18,545 nt of DNA from positions 1-18,545 of the forward strand of contig CBFGXP010000062.1 in assembly GCA_965652775.1 (NCBI GenBank). The letters run 5' to 3'. This document shows, in pieces, positions 5,588 to 13,937 of this stretch. A program made the translations under genes and the position numbers. Numbering within the stretch: the first letter of the stretch is position 1; each line of letters starts with the position of its first letter. Below the pieces are notes generated by a model. The model had not been told where the DNA came from. It was given only the letters and a program-made list of their open reading frames with translations, and searched no databases. This DNA comes from VBAS01 sp965652775 (GTDB lineage: Bacteria > Bacteroidota > Bacteroidia > Chitinophagales > Chitinophagaceae).

Positions 5588-6991
5588 TCAAGCCTTTTTC
5601 GTTTCGTAGTGGTGATTATTCTTTTCTGTAAGGTTAATAATTGCAGAAGGGAATTTTTCTTTATGACCGGTAATAAGATTTCGTATATAGTTGTTCCCCC
5701 GGTACGATGTCAAATATTCCTTGATATCATCAATATTTACAAGCTCAAATTCTGAAGGTAAATAACCCATACCGAAGAATTTTCCATTAGCGACGAGTAT
5801 GCATGATAGTTCTGTTTCTTCAAGACCCCTGTCTACGATGGCATATGATGTTTCATCATTCATTTCTGCAATTGCTTTTTTTACCCGTTTGTTATAGGCC
5901 GCCTTACTTTCTTCTTTTATACAGGCTCCTTTGCATGATTTATTTTCTGTCGCAGTGCAAGCTCCATTGCCTTTTTCCAGGAAACATAGTTTTGGGCAGA
6001 GACCATATTCTTCAATTACAGCCCGGAGCCAGCTGTAGCCTTCAGATAAATTATGAAATGTATGAACAGGTTTAAGATTTCTTTTATTCTTTTCAATGAC
6101 AAGCCGCAGGTAGCCATTTCTATCTTCATAGGTATAAATGCCAAATATATCTTCCCAATGTTTTTGCGAGTAATTGAACTTAGGCCAGTATTTCTTTATC
6201 TCAACTGATTCAAGTATGCAAGCCATTAATTCGGTAGCGCAGCTTTTATAACTGATAGAATGAATATGCGTAATAAAATTTTGTTTCTGCCTGCTTTCAG
6301 AATTATTGCTGAAATGGCTATTTACACGGTTGCGTATATTAATTGCTTTTCCAACGTAAATTATTTTTCCTTTTGCATCATGAAAATAATAGACACCGGG
6401 GGTGGTGGGCAACATTTCAAAATGCTGTTTCGGAACATTGGGGGGCAAGCATTGCTCTTTAGAATTTCTCAGAAGACTTTTGGTAATAAAATCCTCTTTA
6501 TCATTTTCCAAAAGTTTGCTGAACACTCTTACTGTTGCTTCGGCATCACCACCAGCGCGATGCCGGTTATTGATATTGATTTCAAGTGAACGGCAAAGAT
6601 TGCCAAGGCTGTAAGATGGAAATCCCGGAAATATCTTCCTGCTTAACCGGACAGTACACAGCTTCTTTGATCTGAGATCATGACCTGCCCTTAATAAATG
6701 ACTTTTTAAAAAGCTGTAATCAAAATTTACATTGTGTGCTATAAAAACATTTTCATTAAGCAGTTCGTATATCTTTCCTGCAACTTGTTCAAATTCCGGG
6801 GCATTTGCAACCATTTCATCAGTAATACCTGTAAAAGATTGAATATACCTGGGTATAGGCTGCCTGGGATTTATTAATGTTTCAAATTTGTCAATAATAC
6901 TTTTACCATCGAAAACATAAATAGCTACTTCTGTAATTCCATTGGCTGATGCGTAACTTCCTGTTGTTTCTATATCAACGATAGCGTACAT
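5588..6991 (-). CDS. DEDDh exonuclease fused to UvrC/Cho-like GIY-YIG nuclease
   Basis: Residues 1-165 are a DnaQ-type 3'-5' exonuclease: D6 and E8 (VDIETTG), D91 (NFDYSFL), H144 and D149 (HRAGGD), all four DEDDh positions present. Residues about 194-280 are a GIY-YIG endonuclease: PGVYYF, IIYVGKA, INIRNR (R220 candidate catalytic Arg) and ILESVEIKKYWPKFN (E261). Cysteines 336, 345, 353 and 357 follow; their x7 and x3 last spacings resemble the UvrC iron-sulfur cysteines. There is no UvrB-binding or helix-hairpin-helix part, so this is Cho-like and not full UvrC. The family's expected role is DNA repair: incision beside a lesion plus trimming. Such fusions are known in Bacteroidota and Actinobacteria. 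The gene diverges from the rRNA methyltransferase gene across 57 bp. Confidence 0.9.
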   Translation of the reverse strand: MYAIVDIETTGSYASANGITEVAIYVFDGKSIIDKFETLINPRQPIPRYIQSFTGITDEMVANAPEFEQVAGKIYELLNENVFIAHNVNFDYSFLKSHLLRAGHDLRSKKLCTVRLSRKIFPGFPSYSLGNLCRSLEININNRHRAGGDAEATVRVFSKLLENDKEDFITKSLLRNSKEQCLPPNVPKQHFEMLPTTPGVYYFHDAKGKIIYVGKAINIRNRVNSHFSNNSESRQKQNFITHIHSISYKSCATELMACILESVEIKKYWPKFNYSQKHWEDIFGIYTYEDRNGYLRLVIEKNKRNLKPVHTFHNLSEGYSWLRAVIEEYGLCPKLCFLEKGNGACTATENKSCKGACIKEESKAAYNKRVKKAIAEMNDETSYAIVDRGLEETELSCILVANGKFFGMGYLPSEFELVNIDDIKEYLTSYRGNNYIRNLITGHKEKFPSAIINLTEKNNHHYETKKA

Positions 6992-7048
6992 GATAAAGCT
7001 TCTTGTCAGATTTTAAAAAAAGCAGACTAAGTTCGCAAAATATTTGGT
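6992..7048. promoter_or_regulatory. Divergent promoter region, nuclease and rRNA methyltransferase genes
   Basis: 57 bp must hold both promoters. For the plus gene AATATTTG (7039-7046) is one base from TAnnTTTG and ends two bases before the ATG. No good match is seen for the minus gene. Confidence 0.4.
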
Positions 7049-7996
7049 ATGACAGAAGAGAAATTTATGATGTTTCGAAACAGGCTGGAAAAAGTGTACC
7101 GGCACCTGGTAAAACAGGCAAAACGGATAGGTATAAGCTGCTACAGGCTATATGATCATGATCTGCCTGAATTTCCATTTTGTATTGAAGTTTATGGGCA
7201 GAATATATACATAGCCGAATATAAACGTCGTCATGGTATGAGCGAAGATGAACACGACGAGTGGTTGGAAAAGAGCATATCCTTAGTTAGTACGATATTG
7301 AAGTCTGATAAGGAAAATATCTTTTTAAAGCTGCGACAGAAGAAACCGGGGCGGCTCGGACAATATCAAAAGACAGCGCAAAAAAGAGCAGAATTTATTG
7401 TACAGGAAAATGGATTAAGATTTATTATTAACCTGAGCGATTATCTTGATACAGGTCTGTTTTTAGACCATAGAATAACCAGGGAGAAAATCAGGGCTGA
7501 AGCAAAGGGCAAAAAAGTTTTAAACTTATTTGCTTATACGGGTTCCTTTTCAGTGTACGCAGCTGCAGGTGAAGCAATGGGAGTGACAACGATTGACCTT
7601 TCAAAAACATACCTTGACTGGGCACAGAGAAACATGGAGCTTAACGGCTATAGCGATTCCGCTAAATATAAATATATACAGGCCGATGTGTTACAATATC
7701 TGGATGCTGTTTCAGAAAATTCTTACGATTTAATAATACTTGATCCGCCAACATTCAGTAACAGTAAACGAATGGATGACATTCTCGACATTCAAAGGGA
7801 TCATGTGAAATTGATCAATGATTGTCTGCGAATTGTAAGCCCAGGAGGGAAAATCTATTTCAGCACCAATTATAAAAAATTCATTCTTGATACGAAATCA
7901 CTTTGCAGCTCGTCAATAAAGGATATTACCAAACAAACAACTCCTTTTGATTTTGAGGGTCGAATTAACAGGGTTTGTTACGTTATTGAAAAATAA
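7049..7996 (+). CDS. rlmK: RlmK-type 23S rRNA guanine-N7 methyltransferase (stand-alone)
   Basis: The 315-residue protein matches the C-terminal half of E. coli RlmKL as I remember it: MFRNRLEK, GISCYRLYDHDLPEFP (residues 28-43), LSDYLDTGLFLDHRITR (129-145), SAM motif I LNLFAYTGSFSVYAA (158-172), acidic D183 after motif I, and the catalytic-loop signature DPPTFSNSKR (232-241). E. coli RlmK methylates G2069 of 23S rRNA with S-adenosylmethionine; the same role is inferred here. The RlmL half (THUMP plus m2G2445 methyltransferase) is absent and not adjacent, so the two activities are presumably separate proteins. ATG at 7049 is the first in frame and matches the start of homology. It ends in a strong terminator shared with the converging peptidase gene. 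Confidence 0.85.
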   Translation: MTEEKFMMFRNRLEKVYRHLVKQAKRIGISCYRLYDHDLPEFPFCIEVYGQNIYIAEYKRRHGMSEDEHDEWLEKSISLVSTILKSDKENIFLKLRQKKPGRLGQYQKTAQKRAEFIVQENGLRFIINLSDYLDTGLFLDHRITREKIRAEAKGKKVLNLFAYTGSFSVYAAAGEAMGVTTIDLSKTYLDWAQRNMELNGYSDSAKYKYIQADVLQYLDAVSENSYDLIILDPPTFSNSKRMDDILDIQRDHVKLINDCLRIVSPGGKIYFSTNYKKFILDTKSLCSSSIKDITKQTTPFDFEGRINRVCYVIEK

Positions 7997-8022
7997 AACC
8001 GCCACGTTAGTCGCGGCGGTTT
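7996..8022. terminator. Bidirectional terminator between convergent genes
   Basis: AAACCGCC (7996-8003) and GGCGGTTT (8015-8022) form a perfect 8-bp stem over an 11-base loop. The T run lies in the stem and after it on the plus strand (GGTTTATA), and TTTTATTT follows on the minus strand, so it can serve both the methyltransferase gene and the M57 peptidase gene. Confidence 0.85.
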
Positions 8023-8040
8023 ATAAGAGAAAAACAATTT

Positions 8041-8829
8041 CTAATACAAAGCATTTAAAGCTGTTCGGTCATTGCTATTAAATGGACGATTGATACCATT
8101 ACCTATACAAGCAAGCATCCAGCTGCCAGCATCAGGACCTGTTGGTGTTCCCGCAATGTGAATAGCTCCTACGGATGATGCACCTTCATTACTGGTGGAA
8201 CCACCACAGCTAAAACTTCTGTCCATATAATCAGTATGACGGAAACCAATGCAGTGGCCAATTTCATGTGCAAAAACAGAAGCTAAAGTGCTGTTTTGCC
8301 AGTTTTGGTATTGCCTGTTGAACTTAACAGTATTATACGGATTGCCGCCACTTGGGAATCCAGCAGAAGCAATGTAAGGACCCCCATTCACGATCTTAAT
8401 GTTGATCTGTCCGCCGCTTGCAACACGTTGCAATGTAAGTGTAAGATTTTGTCCATTGTAACGGGCAATTGCGACATCAATAGCAGAAGAAACATTTGAA
8501 CTAACATCACCACTACTACTAATTGTAATTGTACGTGGCAACCCTGTTACGAGGTTTGTAGTGCGGTACTGCTCATTATTGGCAATGCGAAGGAAATTTC
8601 CACCCGGACTAGTGTTCAAAAACTCTTCCGTAAGGATGATATCACCCTCAACCATGTATCCTTCTTCAACTCTTTGAACGTTTGATGTACCAAATCCATG
8701 GTTATAGATTTTGGTCAGCGTTTCTTGTGAGATTTCTTCCGGGGCAACTTCTTTTGAATCCTTCTTGCAAGATGTAATTACAAGAACGCCCATAAGCAGA
8801 AAGGCCAATGGTTTCAGCATTTTTCTCAT
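8041..8829 (-). CDS. M57-family 'HEIGH' zinc metallopeptidase lipoprotein
   Basis: The 262-residue product begins with a lipoprotein signal ending LVITS-C21-KKD, so it is lipid-anchored, probably to the outer membrane. The C-terminal half carries HEIGHCIGFRHTD (residues 188-200), a metzincin-type HExxHxxGFxH motif with H188, H192 and H198 as zinc ligands and E189 as the catalytic base; a later SWMLACI stretch (236-242) stands near where metzincins have their Met turn. HEIGH is the hallmark of the dual-action HEIGH peptidases (Pfam Peptidase_M57). The region 95-150 (LPRTITISS, AIDVAIARYNGQNLTLTL) fits the N-terminal part of the catalytic domain. Substrate is unknown. An alternative start is Met4, 9 bases in; this does not change the lipobox. 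Confidence 0.85.
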   Translation of the reverse strand: MRKMLKPLAFLLMGVLVITSCKKDSKEVAPEEISQETLTKIYNHGFGTSNVQRVEEGYMVEGDIILTEEFLNTSPGGNFLRIANNEQYRTTNLVTGLPRTITISSSGDVSSNVSSAIDVAIARYNGQNLTLTLQRVASGGQINIKIVNGGPYIASAGFPSGGNPYNTVKFNRQYQNWQNSTLASVFAHEIGHCIGFRHTDYMDRSFSCGGSTSNEGASSVGAIHIAGTPTGPDAGSWMLACIGNGINRPFNSNDRTALNALY

Positions 8830-9019
8830 TTGGGTTTGTTTTAGTGTGTTTAAATAATGTAAATATTAAAATACAGGTGGGGTATTTCTATTTGAAAAGA
8901 TAATCGTTTTTTTGAAATACTAACAAATGTTTTGTCACGTTTTTTTAAAATTTCAAAGTATTTCTACGAAGGTTAAACACAGATAGGGACGGGTATGCGG
9001 AAATCTATATTTTTAGTAA
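8830..9019. promoter_or_regulatory. Divergent regulatory region, M57 peptidase and S8 protease genes
   Basis: AT-rich 190 bp between divergent protease genes. GTATTTCTA occurs at 8882-8890 and 8958-8966, and its reverse complement core GAAATAC at 8914-8920. TATATTTT (9006-9013) is a near match to the -7 box and would put transcription start close to 9018-9019. Confidence 0.4.
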
Positions 9020-9055
9020 ATGAAAACTGGCTTTAGGGGCAGCAATTCTGTTTTG

Positions 9056-11659
9056 ATGAAGTATTTAATCCTGTTACTCAGTGTATGTATTACACATTCC
9101 TCTTTTGCCCAGGTGAATGATAGCCTTAAGGTTTCACCTGTTTTGTTAAGCGAAATCCGGAGTAAAAAACCGATAGGAAGACTTGAACTTGCAGTTACTA
9201 TTCTAAATAACAAAGTGCCGTCAGAGATCTTTAGACCAATTTATAGGACACAAAAATTTTTTGAGACTCCGGGTTTTTCGATTTACAGGATATTCGTCAC
9301 TATTGACGAATTGAGCTCCATTCTACCACTGCCGGGAATAATTTTTATTGAAAAAGGAAACAGGGTGCCAACGGAGGAATTAGTCATCAGTAATCTTGAC
9401 CTTTCTGTAAACAAAATAAATCTTGCACATCGGAATTTTTCTTCAATAAATGGTGATGGAATAGTTGTGTCAGTAAAGGAAAATAAACCTGATACTACGG
9501 ATATAGATTTCAAAGGAAGATTTCTTTCAACCAATCTTGCATCATCAAGCGTAAATTCACATGCTTCGGTAATGGCCACAATGATCGCTGGCGGAGGCAA
9601 CACCTGGTATCTTAGTAGAGGGTCTGCATGGGGAAGTACCATAAGCTCGTCAAGCTTTGCGAATTTGCTACCGGACCCAAATAGTTCCTATCAGCAGTAT
9701 AATATTTCCGTGCAAAATCATTCTTATGGTGTAGGAGTTGAAAATTATTACGGTGCAGACGCTTCGGCATATGATGCGAATGCCATTAACAATACTTCTT
9801 TATTGCATATTTTTTCTTCAGGTAATTCGGGAAATGCTTCAGCTTCGACGGGTTTGTATGCAGGATTAACAGGCTTCGCAAACCTTACCGGCAGTTTTAA
9901 AATGGCTAAAAACATTCTTACTGTTGGAGCGACTGACTCTTTTGCAACAGTGGCTGTATTGAGTTCAAGGGGGCCGGCTCATGATGGAAGAGTGAAGCCA
10001 GAGTTAGTTGCTTTTGGGGAAGATGGAAGCTCGGGGGCCGCAGCATTAGTTTCAGGTACAGCCTTATTGCTGCAACAAGGGTATAAGCAGGCATATAATG
10101 TATTGCCCCCAAACTCATTGATAAAAGCAATACTTACAAACAGTGCGGACGATGCTGGCAATCCCGAAGTAGATTATAAAAATGGTTTTGGAAGTTTGAA
10201 TGCAAATAATGCAATTAAAACGTTGCAGACCGGAAGGTTTTTTAGCGGGAATGTTTCTAATTCTTCAAGTCAATCATTTATTGTTTCTGTGCCTGCAGGT
10301 ATAGACAAATTAAAAGCAACATTGGTATGGAATGACGCGCCAGCTGCACCAAATACTTCTAAAGCATTAATAAATGACCTTGATCTTGAGTTGATAAAGG
10401 TTTCATCCGGGCAGGTATGGCAACCATGGGTATTAAATCCTTTTCCTCATGTTGATTCTTTATCGCAGCTTGCAAAAAGAAAGAGAGACAGCCTGAATAA
10501 TATTGAACAAATAACACTTGCCGATCCTGCTCCGGGGAATTACCAGCTTAAAGTAAATGGATTCAATGTTGTCGCTGGATTACAACACTTTCATATCGCA
10601 TGGCAATTTGATTCCGCAGATAAATTTGAATGGCAATTTCCGACCGGCAATGATTTTATTTTTCCATCTTCAACTGCCACTATCAGGTGGCACTCATCGT
10701 TTTCAACTACAAACGGAATTCTTGAATATAGTACGGGCGGTAATGTATGGCAACAAATTCAAAACCCGGTCGACCTGAATGCAGGATATTTTAATTGGAC
10801 TGTGCCTTTCATAACAAGTACTGCCTTACTGCGAATGACAATTGGCTCAACTGTTTTTGTAAGCGATACCTTTACTATTTCTAACAGAATGAATACAAGT
10901 GTTGGATTCAATTGCCCTGATTCCTTTTTATTTTATTGGAATAAATTACCGGGTATTACAAATTACAGGGTTTATAAACTTGGAAACAAGTATCTCGAGC
11001 CAATCACTATAACAACAGATACATTTTTGTTACTTGCAAAAGCTACAAATGGTTCATTGCATTATGCAGTTGCGCCTGTTATTGGCAACAAAGAAGGAGT
11101 GAAGAGTTATACTTTTAATTACACAACACAGGGTGTTGAATGCTATATCCGGTCTTTTCTTGTTTTCTTAGCGGGTAACTCGGCTCAGCTTACCCTTTCA
11201 CTTGGCACTTTATATAATTTGGATAAAATTGTACTGGAAAAATTTGACGGGACTAGTTTCGTAACTCTTCAGCAGATGACCAACCCATCTTCTTTGCTCT
11301 TTAATTTTATAGATGCATCATTAAAGAAAGGATCAAATGTTTACCGAATAAAACTTGAACTGACAGGAGGAAAGGTGATTTATTCTTCTATTGAAACAGT
11401 TTATTATTTTAAGGATACTGAATTCATTGTTTATCCAAATCCTGTTTCACAATATCAGCCGATTACTATTCTTTCCAATAACCAGCTTGAGCAGGCTACA
11501 TTGCAGGCCATCAACATGCAGGGACAAAAGCTCTTTGAAATGAAATTGAACGATGTCGTGAACCAGTTGCCCGCAGGGCGATTAAGCAAAGGGTTGCATT
11601 TATTACGAATAAGCAGAAAAGACCAGGAAGATGTTGTGTTGAAAATATTTGTTCAATAG
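9056..11659 (+). CDS. Subtilisin-like S8 family protein with T9SS sorting domain
   Basis: The start at 9056 is preferred over the ATG at 9020 because MKYLILLL...SSFAQ is a proper signal peptide and a -7-like box (9006-9013) would make 9020 leaderless. Using numbering from 9056 (867 aa), the S8 domain spans about 120-385: GIVVSVKENKPDTT aligns gap-free with the Asp motif but has E142 in place of Asp; SHASVMATMIAG gives H169; SSGNSG gives the oxyanion N257; DGSSGAAALVSGTALLLQ gives S326. Beta-sandwich domains follow, and the last about 75 residues (FIVYPNP, GLHLLRI) are a T9SS sorting domain. It should be a surface or secreted protease; Asp-to-Glu leaves activity uncertain. It lacks the 3' cassette of the 1-3495 cluster. 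The convergent aminotransferase ends 13 bp away, with no hairpin. Confidence 0.85.
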   Translation: MKYLILLLSVCITHSSFAQVNDSLKVSPVLLSEIRSKKPIGRLELAVTILNNKVPSEIFRPIYRTQKFFETPGFSIYRIFVTIDELSSILPLPGIIFIEKGNRVPTEELVISNLDLSVNKINLAHRNFSSINGDGIVVSVKENKPDTTDIDFKGRFLSTNLASSSVNSHASVMATMIAGGGNTWYLSRGSAWGSTISSSSFANLLPDPNSSYQQYNISVQNHSYGVGVENYYGADASAYDANAINNTSLLHIFSSGNSGNASASTGLYAGLTGFANLTGSFKMAKNILTVGATDSFATVAVLSSRGPAHDGRVKPELVAFGEDGSSGAAALVSGTALLLQQGYKQAYNVLPPNSLIKAILTNSADDAGNPEVDYKNGFGSLNANNAIKTLQTGRFFSGNVSNSSSQSFIVSVPAGIDKLKATLVWNDAPAAPNTSKALINDLDLELIKVSSGQVWQPWVLNPFPHVDSLSQLAKRKRDSLNNIEQITLADPAPGNYQLKVNGFNVVAGLQHFHIAWQFDSADKFEWQFPTGNDFIFPSSTATIRWHSSFSTTNGILEYSTGGNVWQQIQNPVDLNAGYFNWTVPFITSTALLRMTIGSTVFVSDTFTISNRMNTSVGFNCPDSFLFYWNKLPGITNYRVYKLGNKYLEPITITTDTFLLLAKATNGSLHYAVAPVIGNKEGVKSYTFNYTTQGVECYIRSFLVFLAGNSAQLTLSLGTLYNLDKIVLEKFDGTSFVTLQQMTNPSSLLFNFIDASLKKGSNVYRIKLELTGGKVIYSSIETVYYFKDTEFIVYPNPVSQYQPITILSNNQLEQATLQAINMQGQKLFEMKLNDVVNQLPAGRLSKGLHLLRISRKDQEDVVLKIFVQ

Positions 11660-11672
11660 TAATTATCACAAA

Positions 11673-12899
11673 TTATTTTACTTCTGCTGTACTTAGTTTC
11701 TTTACCACTACTTTTCCCGGGTATGCTTCCAATGCTTTTTCCAAACAATCCATTGCCGCATTGATCGCTTCAAGATTCAATACATAGGCTAATCGTACTT
11801 CATTTTTGCCGAGTCCTTCTGTTCCATAAAATCCTGTTGCCGGGGCCAGCATTACCGTTTGATCTTTATAAGAAAAACTTTCTAATAACCATTGGCAGAA
11901 TTTATCTGAATCATCAATGGGAAGTTTTGCAATAGCATAAAATGCACCACCAGGATTTGGACAAAATACACCCGGCATTTTGTTTAACCTGCTTACCAAC
12001 AGGTTTCTTCTTGAAAGATATTCGGCTTTTGGGGCATCAAAATAAGAATCGGGAAGATCGACGGCGGCTTCGCCCATTATTTGTGCCAGCCCTGGCGGTG
12101 AAAGTCGGGCCTGCGCAAATTTCATTGCTGTATTATAAACATCCTTATTTTTTGTAACAAATGCGCCCAGTCTTGCTCCACATGCACTATATCTTTTTGA
12201 AATAGTATCCATCAGCACTACATGTTTATCCAAACCTGACAGGTGCATGGCGCTTACATATTCTCCATCATAGCAAAATTCCCGATAAGCTTCATCGCTG
12301 AAAAGGTACAGATCATGTTTGATGCAAATTTCTTTTAACGCTTCCATTTCCCTTCGGCTGTATAAATACCCTGTCGGGTTATTTGGACTGCATATTATAA
12401 CAGCCTTCGTTTTAGCAGAAATTACTTTTTCAAAATCTTCAATCGGTGGAAGGGCAAAACCTGTTTCTATTCTTGAAGTAATGGGAACCACGGTCACACC
12501 GGCGGCACATGCAAAGCCATTATAGTTTGCATAAAATGGTTCAGGTATTATTACTTCATCTCCTGCATTCAGACAACAGAAAAAGCCAAACATGATAGCT
12601 TCGCTGCCGCCCGTGGTAATAATGATCTGCTCATGTGTAACATCTATACCCACTTTTTTATAATACTGCACCAGCTTACGACGATAACTTTCATTACCGG
12701 CACTATGACTATATTCAAGCACTTTGATATCAGCATTGCGAACAGCATCCAATATTGCAGGAGGTGTTTCAATATCCGGCTGACCAATATTCAAATGATA
12801 AACCTTGATTCCTTTTTTCTTTGCTGCTTCAGCGTAAGGAACAAGTTTTCGTATCGGTGAGGCTGGCATTTGCTGACCACGATCTGAGATTTTTAGCAT
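11673..12899 (-). CDS. PLP-dependent class I/II aminotransferase
   Basis: 408 residues, the usual fold-type I aminotransferase length. Motifs in order: LNIGQPDIETPP (residues 36-47), TTGGSEAI (95-102), SPNNPTG (171-177, N174 contacts the cofactor), SDEAY (201-205, D202 and Y205), TISKRYSACGARLG (232-245) with K235 as the Schiff-base lysine, and a C-terminal GGAFYAI and NEVRLAYV with the carboxylate-binding Arg. It belongs to the aspartate/aromatic aminotransferase group and moves an amino group between an amino acid and a 2-oxoacid; the exact substrate cannot be read from sequence. It has its own promoter with a -7 box four bases before the ATG, and is separated by a terminator from the upstream DUF1573 genes. 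Confidence 0.9.
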   Translation of the reverse strand: MLKISDRGQQMPASPIRKLVPYAEAAKKKGIKVYHLNIGQPDIETPPAILDAVRNADIKVLEYSHSAGNESYRRKLVQYYKKVGIDVTHEQIIITTGGSEAIMFGFFCCLNAGDEVIIPEPFYANYNGFACAAGVTVVPITSRIETGFALPPIEDFEKVISAKTKAVIICSPNNPTGYLYSRREMEALKEICIKHDLYLFSDEAYREFCYDGEYVSAMHLSGLDKHVVLMDTISKRYSACGARLGAFVTKNKDVYNTAMKFAQARLSPPGLAQIMGEAAVDLPDSYFDAPKAEYLSRRNLLVSRLNKMPGVFCPNPGGAFYAIAKLPIDDSDKFCQWLLESFSYKDQTVMLAPATGFYGTEGLGKNEVRLAYVLNLEAINAAMDCLEKALEAYPGKVVVKKLSTAEVK

Positions 12900-12903
12900 G
12901 ACT

Positions 12904-12932
12904 CAAAGGTAATTATCATTAATTAAGTTCAA
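12904..12932 (-). promoter_or_regulatory. Aminotransferase promoter (-33 TTG, -7 TACCTTTG)
   Basis: On the minus strand TTG (12930-12932), 18 bases, then TACCTTTG (12904-12911), matching the Bacteroidota promoter in both elements. The ATG begins four bases after the final G, so transcription probably starts at or within a base or two of the start codon. Confidence 0.7.
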
Positions 12933-12940
12933 CCTTGTTC

Positions 12941-12967
12941 AAAAAAAATCCCCGTCTTTAGACGGGG
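12941..12967 (-). terminator. Rho-independent terminator of the DUF1573 pair
   Basis: On the minus strand CCCCGTC-TAAA-GACGGGG forms a 7-bp GC stem (12950-12967) followed by an A then eight T (12941-12948). It lies 28 bases after the stop codon of the second DUF1573 gene and isolates the aminotransferase gene. Confidence 0.9.
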
Positions 12968-12995
12968 ACCATAAAATTTTGTATTGAATAAAAGG

Positions 12996-13451
12996 CTACT
13001 TTCCAGATTTGCCTTTTGATTTTTGTTTGGATCCGTTTTCTTTAACATACGCGTCATACGCTTCGGCGGTCAAGACTTCCCCTGTAATTGTCAATGTTAC
13101 GGGAGTATCTACACCAGCAACTTTTACGGTAATGGTTTTTGAAAATGCGCCGGCACCCGCGGCATTGTAGCCAACATTAATTTTCTCTTTTTTACCGGCC
13201 ATCACAGGCGCTTGTGGCCATTTGGGGGTGGTACATCCGCAGGAAGCTGATGCGTTTTCTATCACTACCGGTTTGTCCGTAACATTTTTAAATTCGAAAT
13301 CGAACGTCGTTGGTACGCCCTGCTTAATTTTTCCGAAATCATGTTTCAGTTCATTAAATTTTACGGCATCCTCTACTTTGGTTTGTGTTTGTGCCGTAAG
13401 AGCTGACGATATTGTAAATGCAGCGGCAACAAATAATAGTAACTTCTTCAT
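12996..13451 (-). CDS. Exported DUF1573 domain protein (151 aa)
   Basis: Signal peptide residues 1-20 (MKKLLLF...LTAQ). Residues about 32-130 are the DUF1573 immunoglobulin-like domain: F-x-ELKHDFGKIKQG, FEFKNVTDKPVVI, then the family's SCGCTTPKWP signature with C71 and C73. The tail is rich in Lys, Ser and Gly. DUF1573 proteins are common in Bacteroidota and have no settled function; the fold suggests an extracytoplasmic binding or structural role. The start codon comes 4 bp after the stop of the neighbouring DUF1573 gene, so the two share one mRNA ending at the 12941-12967 terminator. Confidence 0.88.
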   Translation of the reverse strand: MKKLLLFVAAAFTISSALTAQTQTKVEDAVKFNELKHDFGKIKQGVPTTFDFEFKNVTDKPVVIENASASCGCTTPKWPQAPVMAGKKEKINVGYNAAGAGAFSKTITVKVAGVDTPVTLTITGEVLTAEAYDAYVKENGSKQKSKGKSGK

Positions 13452-13455
13452 GATC

Positions 13456-13911
13456 TTAATTATTTTTTTGTTTTAATAGGCCAATAGATGAATTTTCGGG
13501 CGCAGAACCAGCTGGAGCCTTCCAAACGGTCCCATGTATCTTGATTTGTTTTGAAAGGTTTTGGTTGTACATTATTGTAATAAATTTTTCAAAATGACCC
13601 TCGCTGGCTGCATTGTATCCAACCCTGATCTTGGTAGTTGCGCCGGGGGCAACCGGTTCTTTACTCCATTCCGGTGTTGTACAACCGCAGGTGGTTTGTA
13701 CATTTGAAATCACCATTGGCGTTTTGCCTGTGTTAGTTACTTCAAAAAAATGATATACAGGTTTGCCTTGTGGTATTGTCCCAAAATCAAAAGCTGTTTC
13801 TTTCATTGAAAGAACGTCAGGAGTTGCAGAGACCTGTGAATTTACAGATGTCTGTGCATTTAATACAAATGCGCTAGTGATTGCAAAGCAAAGAGTAAAA
13901 AGTTTTTTCAT
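13456..13911 (-). CDS. Exported DUF1573 domain protein, first gene of tandem pair (151 aa)
   Basis: The start at 13911 gives MKKLFTLCF...VLNAQ, a clean signal peptide; the longer frame from 13959 adds 16 charged residues before it and would begin upstream of the -7 box at 13930-13937. Residues about 37-125 are a DUF1573 domain: AFDFGTIPQGKP, FFEVTNTGKTPMVI, TTCGCTTPEW with C75 and C77. It shares the domain layout and even the 151-residue length of its downstream neighbour, which fits an old tandem duplication, though sequence identity is moderate. Molecular function is unknown. Confidence 0.88.
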   Translation of the reverse strand: MKKLFTLCFAITSAFVLNAQTSVNSQVSATPDVLSMKETAFDFGTIPQGKPVYHFFEVTNTGKTPMVISNVQTTCGCTTPEWSKEPVAPGATTKIRVGYNAASEGHFEKFITIMYNQNLSKQIKIHGTVWKAPAGSAPENSSIGLLKQKNN

Positions 13912-13929
13912 TTTGAGTGATTCAGACTT

Positions 13930-13937
13930 CAAATTTA
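13930..13937 (-). promoter_or_regulatory. -7 box of the DUF1573 pair
   Basis: TAAATTTG on the minus strand fits TAnnTTTG exactly, 18 bases before the ATG at 13911. A TTG at the -33 distance is not present. Confidence 0.55.

Noticed and set aside
5553..5591. Longer start (TTG at 5591) for the FKBP protein, overlapping the nuclease gene stop
   Set aside because: It puts 13 residues ahead of a clear signal peptide and lies upstream of the exact TATATTTG -7 box at 5570-5577.
9020..9055. Upstream ATG (9020) of the S8 protein
   Set aside because: The 12 extra residues are not part of a normal signal peptide; Met at 9056 begins a clean one. It cannot be fully excluded.
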